Source: Sulfolobus sp. E5-1-F (GTDB lineage Archaea > Thermoproteota > Thermoprotei_A > Sulfolobales > Sulfolobaceae). Taken from it: a DNA stretch of 64,000 nt. Both the position numbers and the translations under genes were made by a program. The DNA is taken from positions 780,630-844,629 of the forward strand of contig NZ_CP045687.1 of assembly GCF_009601705.1 (NCBI RefSeq), given 5' to 3'. This document shows, one piece after another, positions 1 through 9,330 of the stretch (position 1 is the first letter of the stretch; every line of letters starts with the position of its first letter). The notes under the pieces are model-generated. The model was given only the letters and a program-made list of their open reading frames with translations. It made no database searches and was not told the DNA's origin.

Positions 1-401
1 ATAAGGTAGCCTCTAAAATGATTGAGTGGAAAAATCGCGGTAGTGATATTTACGTAAACGTTACAACTGGATTTAAGGCTGAGAGTATATTCTTAGCCTT
101 GTCAGCATTTATGATAGGTGGTAAAGTATATTATAGGTATGAGACGTTTAATGATATTATTTTACTTCCTTCGCCACCAATTATACCAGATCAAAACATT
201 GTTAACAAACTGTCCCAGATATTAAACAGTAGTACTTATATAATATCGAAGAGTAATAGATATAATCTATCCGATGAAGATATAGAAAACTTTACAAAAA
301 ACGGAATACTAAAGGAGAAAGATAAAGATGCATACGAAATTCGAGAGTGGGTTAAGAAATTCATAGACTTTGCAAATAAGATAAAAAAGGAGACTCATTA
401 A
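1..401 (+). CDS. C-terminal part of a CARF-domain (ring nuclease-like, APE2256/Crn1 type) CRISPR-associated protein, 5' end outside window
   Basis: The reading frame is open to the window edge (no stop before the ATG at 18), so this is probably the 3' part of a longer gene. The segment with VNVTTGFKAES followed by a hydrophobic stretch and ILLPSPP resembles the 'N-x-T-x-G-x-K' strand-loop and following strand of CARF proteins of the APE2256/TIGR02619 type, the group that holds the Sulfolobus Crn1 ring nucleases that cut cyclic tetra-adenylate. The lysine-containing loop is the ligand-binding position in that family. The last 50 residues are a charged, winged-helix-like tail. Family knowledge suggests a role in switching off type III CRISPR signalling. 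A Csx1-like or other CARF effector cannot be excluded without the N-terminus. Confidence 0.6.
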   Translation, partial: KVASKMIEWKNRGSDIYVNVTTGFKAESIFLALSAFMIGGKVYYRYETFNDIILLPSPPIIPDQNIVNKLSQILNSSTYIISKSNRYNLSDEDIENFTKNGILKEKDKDAYEIREWVKKFIDFANKIKKETH

Positions 402-1032
402 CTTCTCCCATTATTTAAAGAAAGTCGATAATTAGAAATTTTGAGTTTTTCTAAGAATAAGAAGACTTTATAATGGAATGATCACTTAAAGAGCTACAAA
501 TTAAATAGCCCGGAGTTTTTATATAGTCATCTTATTCGACATATCGTAGTAAAATTATATCAGTTTTCATAATATACTGTACAGCCCTCAAGTATGTGCT
601 GTTCAGTTATCTCCCTTGAAAATACATGACGTTCAATAAGGCCAGGATGTAATCCACAATTCTCTCACATAAACCTTTCAAGATCTGTCTTAGATTTCTA
701 ATGCCTTTAGCTTGAGTGAACTAATAAGTTTGTATTTTTTATTAGTGTCCAGTTGTTCTGTTCTGTAATGCCCTAACTCTTTGCGACAGTTCAATATTTC
801 CATGATCCGAGTTTCCTTGAAGAAACGTCTTGAAATGGGAACTATCAAGGACGATTAGTCGTCAATTACTAGTCTAGAGTTTTTTATTTGTGCTAGTTCA
901 AATCCTGAGTTAGAGAGGATATACTTACGAGATCATGAAGAGTGTTTCTTTTATAGAGAATTAGTGCAAGTCTTAATTGCTCAGGGAATATCTCAATAAG
1001 TGAAAGATTAAATTCAAAAACAACATCGCTAG
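402..1032. other. Gene-poor stretch with a decayed transposase on the minus strand
   Basis: No intact gene. On the minus strand, roughly 700-1000, short runs of codons (IVPISRRFF, ETRIMEILNCRKELGHY) read like the middle of an IS4-like transposase but are broken by stops and frame changes. Bases 524-563 recur at 46139-46177, in front of another transposase remnant. I infer old insertion-sequence debris; the family is not certain. Confidence 0.35.
524..563. repeat. Short dispersed repeat, copy 1 (other copy 46139-46177)
   Basis: The stretch containing AGTCATCTTATTCGA and ending AAAATTATATCAG is shared almost base for base with 46139-46177. Both copies sit beside transposase debris, so it may be the terminus of one insertion sequence family. 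Confidence 0.5.
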
Positions 1033-1458
1033 CTATTCAATAAGTTTTAGTATTATTCCTCTCCTAGATAGAAAGTCTGAAGCTTTCTTGAATTCCTTAT
1101 CAGCAGTTACGAATTCATCTACTTGAAACAATATTACGTAAGCTAGATGAAGTAGATCTAAGGTCTTTAGTCTAACTTCATTAGCTATAAATAATGCGTG
1201 GTAAATTAGTTCATTTAGTTTACCTAATGGTGTATCTATGACGTTGTTTATACTCTTTATACTAATGTTGAACTCGGTAAGTAGCCTAATTGCGTAAGGG
1301 AGTGGATCCTCATTCAAATTCCTTGATAAATAACTTATCAATTCCACTAAACCCAATTCCGATATTATCCCTCCAGTCTTAAGTTCATTTATTGCAAGAT
1401 CTCGTCTAGGATCCTTCAATAATGGAAGTATTACCACGCTAGTATCAAAATATTTCAA
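1033..1458 (-). CDS. vapC: PIN-domain ribonuclease toxin VapC
   Basis: A 141-residue PIN-domain protein of the normal VapC length. The acidic residues expected for the Mg-dependent RNase site are visible: D5 in KYFDTS, the glutamate in ISELGLVEL (about residue 35), the aspartate in LKTLDLLHLAYV (about 100) and the aspartate in FVTADKEF (about 118). The start is TTG at 1458 and overlaps the antitoxin stop by four bases, so the two genes are translationally coupled. Family knowledge: VapC toxins cut tRNA, rRNA or mRNA when the labile antitoxin is lost. The RNA target of this copy cannot be told from sequence. Confidence 0.9.
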   Translation of the reverse strand: MKYFDTSVVILPLLKDPRRDLAINELKTGGIISELGLVELISYLSRNLNEDPLPYAIRLLTEFNISIKSINNVIDTPLGKLNELIYHALFIANEVRLKTLDLLHLAYVILFQVDEFVTADKEFKKASDFLSRRGIILKLIE

Positions 1459-1685
1459 TACCTATCCCTTTCTGAAAGGAAATCTTCCAATCCTTTTTCA
1501 ATTATTGGCAGTTTAACCTCTTTAGACTTTCTTATAATATTTTTCCATTTATTAGCCTCATTTAGACCTTGCAGTATTAGGAAGTTTAACGCTTCATTTC
1601 TAGATGAAAAAATCCCTCTAGATACCAGCTCATCAATTTCCTTTACTATTTCCTTTTTCAACCTAACGGATATTACTTCACTCAC
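1455..1685 (-). CDS. vapB: Ribbon-helix-helix antitoxin VapB
   Basis: A short basic protein beginning MSEVISVRLKKEIVKEI with a CopG/ribbon-helix-helix N-terminus (beta strand ISVRLKKE, then SSRNEALNFLILQGL) and a charged C-terminal tail that would wrap around VapC. An ATG at 1736 also opens the frame, but GTG at 1685 is the better start: a TATA-like box (CTTTATTA, about 1709-1716) lies about 26 bases upstream, which fits leaderless initiation, and the longer form adds an unrelated hydrophobic extension. It is the first gene of the vapBC operon and probably represses it through the palindromes at 1687-1710. Confidence 0.88.
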   Translation of the reverse strand: MSEVISVRLKKEIVKEIDELVSRGIFSSRNEALNFLILQGLNEANKWKNIIRKSKEVKLPIIEKGLEDFLSERDRY

Positions 1686-1686
1686 G

Positions 1687-1710
1687 TAGTATACTATGAA
1701 TAGTACACTA
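1687..1710 (-). promoter_or_regulatory. Tandem palindromic operator of vapBC
   Basis: Two 10-bp palindromes, TAGTATACTA (1687-1696, perfect) and TAGTACACTA (1701-1710, one mismatch), lie 14 bp centre to centre between the TATA box and the GTG start of vapB. Position and symmetry fit a binding site for the ribbon-helix-helix antitoxin. Inference from sequence only. Confidence 0.65.
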
Positions 1711-1839
1711 ATAAAGCTTTCCCTGTTATGACGCATAGGGTTTTAACTTTATGGGGGTTAAGGGGGCGAAAGTCCCCTTCCGTGAGGGATAGCCCCCTTA
1801 TAGAAAGATTTTTATAGTTTTTGAAAAATACATGTAACT

Positions 1840-2247
1840 ATGCGGAAAAGATTGGACAGAAGTGCACATTCAATTTACGTGCTTTACTACCACTATGTCC
1901 AAGTAGTCAAGTACCGCAGGAAGGTGTTCGACAATGAGGAGATCATAAATTTCTTGAAAGAAACAATTCATGAAATAAGCAAGACATTCGAAGTAGAAGT
2001 TATAGACATTAGCGTTGACAAGGATCACTTCCACATGTTGTTCAAGGCTAAGCCAACCCTTAACCTACCAAGGTATATAAACGCTATAAAGACAATAACC
2101 TCAAGGGAGATACAGAGAAAATTTCCACAAGTTAAGGAGAAGTTATGGAAGGGACACCTATGGTCCCCATCCTACTTCTTGGCAACTAGCGGACAAGTTA
2201 CGTTAGAGGTTCTGAAGAACTATGTGGAGAGCCAAGGGAAAGAGTAA
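1840..2247 (+). CDS. tnpA: IS200/IS605 Y1 transposase TnpA
   Basis: A 135-residue protein, the usual TnpA length. The HUH metal-binding pair is seen in DKDHFHMLFKAKP (about residues 63-75), and the nucleophilic tyrosine in NYVESQGK near the C-terminus. It cuts and rejoins single-stranded IS ends at the lagging strand. It looks intact, unlike the copy near 35.1-35.4 kb, which has lost 11 bases and the tyrosine. Its last 26 bases overlap the start of tnpB in another frame. Confidence 0.92.
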   Translation: MRKRLDRSAHSIYVLYYHYVQVVKYRRKVFDNEEIINFLKETIHEISKTFEVEVIDISVDKDHFHMLFKAKPTLNLPRYINAIKTITSREIQRKFPQVKEKLWKGHLWSPSYFLATSGQVTLEVLKNYVESQGKE

Positions 2248-3454
2248 CGTAGTACAACTATCCTTCAAGTACAAGATTTACCCGTCTAAAGAAGTAGAGG
2301 AGAAACTCCTCAGAGTAATGCAAGTTGAAGCAAAAGTTTACAACACGCTATTAGACGCAGTTACAAAAGCGAGAAGAGAGGGAAAGAAGATAACCCCAAG
2401 TGACACCCAAGCAATGATCAAGGACTTGAAAGTGGAGGGAAAGGAACTGGTATACTCAAAGGCCCTCCAAATGGTAAACAATGTATTATGGTATAATATT
2501 AGAGCACTTCACGAACTCAAGAAGAAAGGAAAGAAAGTATGCTTAGATATAAGAAGATCCTCAAGGTCATAAACTACAACCAATCTGGTTTCAAGGTTGA
2601 GGGAGATAAGCTAATTCTCTCAAAGATAGGTTCCGTAAAGGTACTCTTTCACAGACCCTTAGAAGGGAGAGTAAAGGGAGTGCTTATAGTGAAAAATGCT
2701 ACAGGCTGGTATGCTGTATTTCAAACTGAGGTTGAAAAGAAACCCATGCCAAGTAACGGTAGGAGAGTTGGTGTTGACGTTGGTGTTGAGAAACTAGTTA
2801 CAACATCAGATGGTATTGTTATAGAAAATCCAAAAGTGTTCGACAAGATCGAGAAGAAAATACGTCTTGTCCAACGAATATTATCTAGGAAAAAGAAAGG
2901 TTCTAAAAACTATGAAAAGACTAGGGTTAAGCTCGCAAAACTTCACGAACACGCAAAGAACGTTATGAACGATTACATACACAAGATAACTAAATGGCTA
3001 GTGGAACAATATGACGAGATTTACGTTGAAGATCTAAACTAAACAAATGGTAGAGAGACCAAAAAGCAAGACCCTTAGGAAGCATATTCTTCACTCAAAC
3101 TTCTCCCTCTTCCTTCATCACCTCTCCTACAAGGCTGAAAGAGCTGGTAGGAGGGTGGTGAAGGTAGACCCAAGGAACACGTCAAGGATGTGTGCTAAAT
3201 GTGGTTATGCGAGAAACGACCTTACTCTTGCTGACAGAACATTTGTTTGCCCCAACTGTGGTTGGGTGGCAGATCGTGATTATAATGCTTCTCTAAATAT
3301 TCTTTGTGCGGGGTCGGGACTGCCCTTAGTGCCTGTGGACGGGAAACCTCTACTATACATTCCCTTCTCAGAGGGAGTGTATAGCAAGTTTCCCGGAAGA
3401 AGCAGGAAATCCTCATCGCGAAGTGGGGATGCTTCGTCCGCAAGGGCGGAGTAG
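2222..3454 (+). pseudogene. tnpB: Broken TnpB (two frameshifts)
   Basis: The protein is split into three frames (2222-2572, 2539-3042, 3047-3454). Against the intact copy at 33850-35055, this one lacks 4 bases near 2540 (AAAGTATGCTTAG against AAAGTCGGTAAGCTCAG) and 2 bases near 3033 (GATCTAAACTAAAC against GATCTGGAAACCAAAC). The RuvC-like residues are still encoded (D in VGVDVGVEKL, E in YVEDL, D in DRDYN), as is the zinc finger CAKCGYAR...CPNCG, so the damage looks recent. No full-length TnpB can be made without two frameshift events. Confidence 0.9.
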
Positions 3455-3480
3455 TTCACTTGAAATATCTCGATTTGAGC
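3365..3480 (+). ncRNA. Predicted right-end guide RNA (omega/re-RNA) region of IS605 copy 1
   Basis: In this family the TnpB guide RNA scaffold comes from the 3' end of tnpB and the right end, and the guide is the flanking host DNA. Here the GC-rich, hairpin-forming end (TCCGCAAGGGCGG and neighbours) reaches 3460, so the predicted guide is TGAAATATCTCGATTTGAGC. Position is inferred from the family; transcription is not shown. Confidence 0.45.
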
Positions 3481-4110
3481 ATGAGGTCCTGTGATGAGCT
3501 ATCTAGAGTCATAATCCTTATCATCCCTCCAACGATCATAACACAAACCTCAAGAACTCACGAACAGCTTTTCTCCTAGAAGTATGACCACGCCTAAGGG
3601 AAGCGTTACTCCTAGGAGGAACAATTACCTCAACTCCAATCTCGTAAATATCGTTGGCGTCATATGCCTTGTCCCCATAGAACCTCTTCACAACCTTCCC
3701 TTCAAATCCTTCAAAGTATTAACAGCTGACTTCACTATTTGTAACCTCAACGTTGAGGTTGTCTTTCTCTACTATTACCTCGATGAACTTGGAGTCCCTC
3801 CTCTTACCCCACTTTGCAACAACGTATTGCCCACCAGTTGTTGCGCTTATTCCAGTGCTATCAGCTATGATCTTGATTTCGTCGCTAGGTTCAGGGAAGT
3901 TTATCTCCATGTTTCTCACTCTCTCTCCCAAATTGTTGAGTAATCTGGCTTGTTGGGATTTAGCTGTCCTAGCGCTCTAAGTACTCCCTCTATTGCTCCA
4001 TGAAGAGGTGGAGGAATGCGAGGAACTCGTTGAACTCCTTTGGGGCCTTATACGTCTTCTTCGCATACCGTTATCCTCAGCTAATAATTCCCATCAGTTT
4101 TGAAGATGTA
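3461..4110 (-). pseudogene. Decayed IS5-superfamily transposase
   Basis: On the minus strand, 3931-3719 reads ...IKIIADSTGISATTGG followed by a WGKRRDSKFIEV stretch. This is the first catalytic aspartate region of an IS5-type DDE transposase. After a frame change, about 3700-3510 reads RFYGDKAYDAND and IVPPRSNASLRR, the second aspartate block. Stops and shifts throughout make it dead. The IS605 copy lies directly against it. The exact ISC name is not assigned. Confidence 0.6.
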
Positions 4111-4225
4111 GAAGGGGAATATTAGTTTATACCTTGTGATAACGTTCTCATCGTACTTGCTCTAATTTCTCATTTACTTTCTCTTACCTGAACTATAAAT
4201 TTTTGTATAATTTTGAAATAACCCA

Positions 4226-5011
4226 GAGTGTGGTCAACAATTTAATTAATTTGAAATTAATCGTACAAGTTGCTTTTATTACAAAAGTAAATTGTTTTTA
4301 TTTAGCGTAATACCTTTTTGGGTGAGCACGGGATTTTTATTGGTGAGCACTTGATGAACAGATGGAATATCCCCTTGCTCATCCAGCTTATTTTAATCCT
4401 AATGGAGTATAATATTAATCTTAAGCCAAGATTTCACGTTAGGGAGGAGATCGCGTTAAGTCTAGTTATCTAGCTGGCTTATCCTCTTGGAGTATACCAC
4501 ACTCCACTTTGCTTTACTATTATAAGAGGCTTGGTAGGGTTAAGTATGTTGTATCCTTGAGTGGTCTTTACGCCATTGACGAGACTAAGGTTGTTTGCGT
4601 TAGAGGTAATTACTATTACGTTTGGATCGTTAGGGATGTTGTGACTATTCCTTTCTTCATGGCTTGAGGAGTGGTTTTCACGTGTTAACATGAGGGGGAT
4701 TGAGGAGATCGCGAGTAAGTACTTTAGGAGGGTTGATCGAGTGATTTAATTGCATGATGGTTTACCAGTTCTTTGACTGGTTTAATGTTGGGCATAAGAT
4801 GGTTTTGTAGGAGGGATTACGCTGAACAAGAACATTAAAGGATAGACTCTCCTCTATGGACTTTCACTTGGAGTTCCAATATGTTAGCGAGTTGGCTCTC
4901 TACCTTCTTCCTAATCTACAACATTATTTACACTCAAGTGTATTTAGTGGATAGGGGAGTGATAATTATAAATGCAAATATTTCAAATGCATGAAATTGT
5001 TGATCACACTC
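4226..5011 (+). mobile_element. IS6-like element (ISC774-like), decayed copy A
   Basis: Terminal inverted repeats are GAGTGTGGTCAACAATTT on the left and AAATTGTTGATCACACTC on the right, giving 786 bp, close to the known length of ISC774. Inside, fragments in several frames read AKISR/KPRFHVREEIA, SLSGLYAIDETK and GNYYYVWIVRDVVT, the DDE region of an IS6-family transposase. Frameshifts and stops remove any functional protein. A second copy lies at 16708-17491 and end fragments at 14801 and 63400. No target duplication is visible. Confidence 0.7.
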
Positions 5012-5110
5012 TTCATTAAAAAGGGAAAGTAGTTTAGAAAGAACTTAACTAGTTATTAATTAGATCTTTGCTTTCAACTAACCTTTCTCCTCTATAAGGT
5101 GATACCCCTA

Positions 5111-6319
5111 TTATTTTAGCAAAAATCTCCATAACGGAACAAACTTTATACCGTTCTCTTCTCCTTCATATTCCCACGTGACTATAATCTTCTCCCTTGC
5201 CTTAACCTTCTTAATACCCTCAATTTCACGTTTAGGTATTTCATCCTTCCCTGATGCGTAAGTAACTTGAACAGCAGTCTCGCCATCATAAAAGTCAATC
5301 TCATAATTCTCTGCCTTAAAATAATACAATTTTTTCCACTTTCTAATTAAATATAATGCGACTAAGTTCTCCATAAGCCTACCCTTTGAGTCTCCAAGGG
5401 CTATTGTTGAGATAAAGCCTGGGTCTACAACATAAACCTTTTTTGGTGAAACCATACTCTCCCTAGGTCTTTCTGTGAATCTCTCTGCTGTAAAAATTAC
5501 ATAAGCATTTTGAAGACCGTTAAACCACTGTTCTACAGTGTTAGTACTCATCTTTAACGCCTTTGAAATTCTAGATATTGATATCTCTGAAGAGAAGTAC
5601 TTTAGTACATTAATAGCAAAAGCCTTGAACGTCTCTATTCTCTTTACTTTTATCCTCTCCACAACATCTTTGTACATTATGTCAGAGAATATGGAGAAAA
5701 TATAGTCATCAGAAATCTTTAGTACTTCTGGAAAACCACCAATTTTCATGTAGTTCTCCAACTCCCTCTTTATAGTAGCTTCAGAAAGAGTAGTATAAAC
5801 ACCCCCAACTTCCTTCACTTTAATCCCCTTAAATCTGAGATATTCCTTAAAAGAGAATGGGTAAAGCGTGTAATCAATATGTCTACCAGTGAGATGAGTT
5901 GCTAACTCACCAGACAACATTTTCGAATTACTTCCCGTGATGATTATCCTTTTTCCAGCCTCCCTTAAACGGGATACGAATAACTCCCATCCCTCAACGT
6001 TATGTATCTCATCAAAGAGAAAATAGTCTACGTCACCAAAGAGTTCATAAATAGCCTTCTCCAATGTTTGCAGATCTTCGCTTTTTATTCCAGCCAACCT
6101 CTCATCGTCAAAGTTCACATAACCAAAGTTCTCTTCTCGAACCAATATTTCTGCTAGAGTTGACTTTCCAGACCTTCTAACACCTAAGATTGCTAGGATA
6201 TTTGGAACTGATATGTACCTCTTCAAATCGGGAACATCTCTCTCGATTATCCTCTCTTTTTCAAATTTTCTCTCTAACCTAGCCCTCTGGTCTAAAAGTA
6301 CTTGTCTAATTCCATTCAC
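5111..6319 (-). CDS. AAA_14/DUF4143 ATPase
   Basis: A 402-residue protein from a GTG start. Walker A is GVRRSGKST (about residues 46-54) and Walker B is YFLFDEIHN (about 98-106), followed by IIITGSNSKML as sensor region. The C-terminal third (VYVVDPGFIS, then GRLMENLVALYLIRK and the YYFKAENYEIDF-Y block) is the DUF4143 restriction-endonuclease-like fold, with D and E residues kept. This family of archaeal ATPases is common next to mobile elements and toxin-antitoxin genes, but its role is unknown. It stands alone here, between an IS6-like remnant and a gene desert. Confidence 0.85.
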   Translation of the reverse strand: MNGIRQVLLDQRARLERKFEKERIIERDVPDLKRYISVPNILAILGVRRSGKSTLAEILVREENFGYVNFDDERLAGIKSEDLQTLEKAIYELFGDVDYFLFDEIHNVEGWELFVSRLREAGKRIIITGSNSKMLSGELATHLTGRHIDYTLYPFSFKEYLRFKGIKVKEVGGVYTTLSEATIKRELENYMKIGGFPEVLKISDDYIFSIFSDIMYKDVVERIKVKRIETFKAFAINVLKYFSSEISISRISKALKMSTNTVEQWFNGLQNAYVIFTAERFTERPRESMVSPKKVYVVDPGFISTIALGDSKGRLMENLVALYLIRKWKKLYYFKAENYEIDFYDGETAVQVTYASGKDEIPKREIEGIKKVKAREKIIVTWEYEGEENGIKFVPLWRFLLK

Positions 6320-7508
6320 ACTAAATATTCTCCGTGAATGTAAATAAAGGTTTTCAGTATAGTGATAAGAAACTACGTAAGACCCTTTCAGTATACTGAA
6401 TAAGAGAAATTGAATAAAAAATGCAAATGAGAAAAAGTTGAGTGAATAAATCTCTACGTTCAGCCTTTTCCAAAAGGGGAATTCAAACCAAACTGCTCCT
6501 TAAAACTCTTACTTATGATTTCAATGGGATATTAATACGGGTAGACGGAAGCAAACCTTTTTCAGAAAATGTCTTTCGCATTTTAATTCCTCAACTACAT
6601 TTAGGTCAAAACGATTAATTGCGAAAATTTCTAATCTGATATAATTTTACTGTAATATATCGAATGAGATGACTGCATGAGTACACTCCCCAGGAAACTA
6701 CCATACTTATTAGAGATCCTCCTTCTAATTTCAGCCCTACTCTTCACCACTAAATAAAATCTGCAGTACGCAATAGAGGTTAAAGAGCACTAATATCCCC
6801 CATGACTCTAATTACTATATTCCATCTGCTGTGGTTCGGCAATGAACCTACTATAGGTCTCGCCGGTTCAAACCAGACAGTTGAAATATGCAAGATAGAT
6901 CTAACTACATTTAAATTTTAGAATCTTCATCAAAAAGTATTGAGCGATACGATTAATTATAATGAAATATAGTTTCATTAGAACTTGACTTGGACTATTT
7001 ATTATCAATATTAAAAGGAAAACATATTAAAATTTAGCAAATTTTATATGACCCTCCTCAGTTAAATTCGAATGTAACTCTCAAGGTAAGGCATAATCAA
7101 CCTAATTTCGCTATCAATATTTCCGTTTAAATACCACTCCATTAATGGTCCTCCACTATCTCCGTGTTCATGGTAGTGCAGATCTTTTTAACTTAATGTG
7201 AGTTAGTAGGTAAATTTCGAATAGCCTTCTCTAAAAATTCTTAAGGGAGAGAAAATGAAAGTCAAATTAGCTAGAAGAGTATGGGATACCCGGAATTAGG
7301 CAAGATTGCAGAGAACAAACTCTCCATAAAATATAGAAATTAATTACAAATAATTAAGTTCAACGTAGCTTTAAAAAGGGGAAATCTCACGCTAACGGGA
7401 AGTGTTCAATCGTTGAGAGTTAAGTAATTTACTACGATGATTAGGTAGAATATCTCTTTCATCCTTTGGATAAAACTTATTAGATGGATACGTGAGACTT
7501 CATTTGTC
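6320..7508. other. Gene-poor stretch with small coding remnants
   Basis: No intact gene seen. A minus-strand run ending at 7062 (HGDSGGPLMEWYLNGNIDSE, about 7184-7062) looks like the end of a lost gene, and 6677-6760 encodes a short hydrophobic peptide (MSTLPRKLPYLLEILLLISA...) of doubtful meaning. The last 30 bases hold a TATA-like ACTTATTAG (about 7478-7486) that serves the gene at 7509. Confidence 0.4.
7062..7184 (-). pseudogene. Fragment of an unknown protein
   Basis: About 40 codons on the minus strand read LHYHEHGDSGGPLMEWYLNG and onwards to a TAA at 7062, with no plausible start or promoter. Composition looks coding, but I do not recognise the family; it is probably a relic. Confidence 0.3.
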
Positions 7509-9008
7509 ATGAATCCTAAAATCCTACTCCTAATTCCCATACTTTTATCTATGTCAACTCTAGCCATTGCTGTTAACTCCTCATCTTCACTATACGTTAT
7601 GTACCAACAATACTCGTCAACGTTACAAACTACCCCATCTCATATAACCTATAAGTATTCATCAACTGCGTATAACACTACAATATCCTCAACAGACAAT
7701 GAGAGAACAATTACGTATACGAGTTACTCTTTTGACGTAAATATAGGTCCCTTAAGTAACTATACTGGGCAAATAAGTGTAAATGTGAACCCATTTAGTA
7801 TAAGTGTAACATCTCAAATACCTCAATTAGCCAGAGTCTTATTAGTAGAGCCTGGATTGGTAGAAGAGTTAGTGTGGGCTGGTTTCACAAATACGTCAAG
7901 TACGGTTAGGGGATTAGCCTATTTTAACAACACTGCAACATTAGTACTACAATTCCTTAACGGTAGTAGTTTAGCTAACGTAACGTTTAACATATCTCAT
8001 AGTCAGTCCAATTATCAGAAGACCATAACCCTATTGCTTCACAAGGTTAACCTAACTATGACCGGAGAATTACAACTTACTTTAACTATTCAAGGAACGC
8101 AACCTCAGAGATATAGTAAGATGGAATTCAATTATGAGGGGGTAAGTGCTGAGGCACCTTACAATACTTCAATAGCGTACTATAATGGGACTTACGTTCC
8201 AGCAATGATATGGAGTAGGGAGGTTAGTGGTCTTTTATCTACTGAGCTTACAAACTTACAAGGGAATGTGTATTTCACAGACATTGAGTTCTTTGGAGTA
8301 AATGGTACTGTTATAGGATCTGTGGACAATTCCTTCTCATCTATCTATTTCTCTCATCAAGGTTTAATATTAAATGTAACATATAACAGTGTAAGTTCAA
8401 GGATAAAGATGGTAGTAAACCCAAATGCTGAGTACTCAAAACCCTCAGTAGCTACTACTGTTTCAATAGGTGGGAATCCAGCAGTTGTAGTTGTCACTAA
8501 TAGAGGAGTTGAGAGTACTGGGAATATTAACTTATATCACCAAGTTGTGGTAAATACTCCCGCTACTTTAGCTTACGTTAACACAACAACTAGCGGGGGA
8601 TATGTTGTTATATTTAGCAATGGATCCTATAAGTATGTAAGTCAAGTAAATCCCAGTGTTACAGTTTCAAATATTTCTCTGGGAGGAAAAACTTATACTG
8701 CACAGGTTGTTAACATTAGCAGTAGTTCAAATTACGTGATATTCAACGTTAGTGCGGTTAAGAATGAAACATTTGCGGTTTTTAAGCAAACCAGTAATGG
8801 AATGGTGGAACTCAATCCAAATAATTACTTCATCTATAATGGAAAGATTGTAGTGTTTGACGATCCTTTAACTACATATTACATAGTATATGGATATCAA
8901 CCATCCTCTCCATCTATAGGCATTTCCAATAATTTACTTCTCGTAATCATTGTAGTGGTGGTCATAGTAGCTATAGTTGCATTAGTATTAGGGCTGAGAA
9001 GAAGATAA
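7509..9008 (+). CDS. Secreted, membrane-anchored surface protein
   Basis: A 499-residue protein with a signal peptide (residues 1-21, MNPKILLLIPILLSMSTLAI), a long extracellular part rich in Ser, Thr, Asn and Tyr with many N-x-S/T glycosylation sites, and a C-terminal membrane anchor (about residues 474-495, LLLVIIVVVVIVAIVALVLG) ending in RRR. This layout is typical of Sulfolobus S-layer-associated or cell-envelope glycoproteins. I recognise no enzymatic motif. It is a single gene with its own TATA-like box about 26 bases upstream. The function is unknown. Confidence 0.8.
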   Translation: MNPKILLLIPILLSMSTLAIAVNSSSSLYVMYQQYSSTLQTTPSHITYKYSSTAYNTTISSTDNERTITYTSYSFDVNIGPLSNYTGQISVNVNPFSISVTSQIPQLARVLLVEPGLVEELVWAGFTNTSSTVRGLAYFNNTATLVLQFLNGSSLANVTFNISHSQSNYQKTITLLLHKVNLTMTGELQLTLTIQGTQPQRYSKMEFNYEGVSAEAPYNTSIAYYNGTYVPAMIWSREVSGLLSTELTNLQGNVYFTDIEFFGVNGTVIGSVDNSFSSIYFSHQGLILNVTYNSVSSRIKMVVNPNAEYSKPSVATTVSIGGNPAVVVVTNRGVESTGNINLYHQVVVNTPATLAYVNTTTSGGYVVIFSNGSYKYVSQVNPSVTVSNISLGGKTYTAQVVNISSSSNYVIFNVSAVKNETFAVFKQTSNGMVELNPNNYFIYNGKIVVFDDPLTTYYIVYGYQPSSPSIGISNNLLLVIIVVVVIVAIVALVLGLRRR

Positions 9009-9330
9009 TTTCTTTAAAATTTTTTATATTATTATGGCTTTTAGTTCTATTTCATATAGAGGATAAAGGGTTTTTAATTTTTATTTATTCATATGTTCAC
9101 AAAAGTTTATCTAAAATAAATTAATTTAGGATGAGCCATAGTAAATAAAAACAAATATCATTATTATGAGGTCATTTTGCATTTATATTATACTTATATG
9201 CGATTATCCTCAAAATAATAACCATTGCGTAATTTCTTAAATACTATATTATTACGGTGAATCTCATATGGATCTACTGAAAAGTGGAGAGTAGTTCACG
9301 TATAATTTAAGAATTGTGGAAAAAGTTATA
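9009..9330. other. Intergenic, AT-rich
   Basis: No gene seen. The right end contains a TATA-like box, GTATAATTTAAG at about 9298-9309, that would start a transcript near 9330, just at the first palindrome before the next gene. Confidence 0.5.

Larger units (their letters stand above)
1747..3460 (+). mobile_element. IS200/IS605-family element, copy 1 (intact tnpA, broken tnpB)
   Basis: Boundaries come from comparison with the copy at 33811-35512: both begin with CTTTATGGGGGTTAAGGGGG directly after TTTAA and end with GGAGTAGTTCACT, after which the flanks diverge. The left end carries a G-rich/C-rich hairpin (1751-1798) and there are no terminal inverted repeats or target duplications, as expected for this single-strand transposing family. 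It carries tnpA (Y1 HUH transposase) and tnpB (RNA-guided nuclease ancestor), the second disrupted. Its right flank lies inside an older IS5-like remnant. Confidence 0.9.

Noticed and set aside
3222-3443. ORFs antisense to the tnpB 3' end (also 33828-34049)
   Set aside because: They are shadows of tnpB and the right-end sequence, identical between copies only because the elements are.
3584-3980. Plus-strand ORFs of 75-119 aa
   Set aside because: Opposite the IS5-like transposase relic, whose minus-strand reading gives recognisable DDE segments.
4479-4691. 70-aa minus-strand ORF
   Set aside because: Lies wholly within the IS6-like relic, antisense to recognisable transposase fragments.
6830-6895. 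Possible tRNA T-arm (CCGGTTCAAACCAG)
   Set aside because: The stem does not pair correctly around the loop and no acceptor or anticodon arms can be formed nearby.
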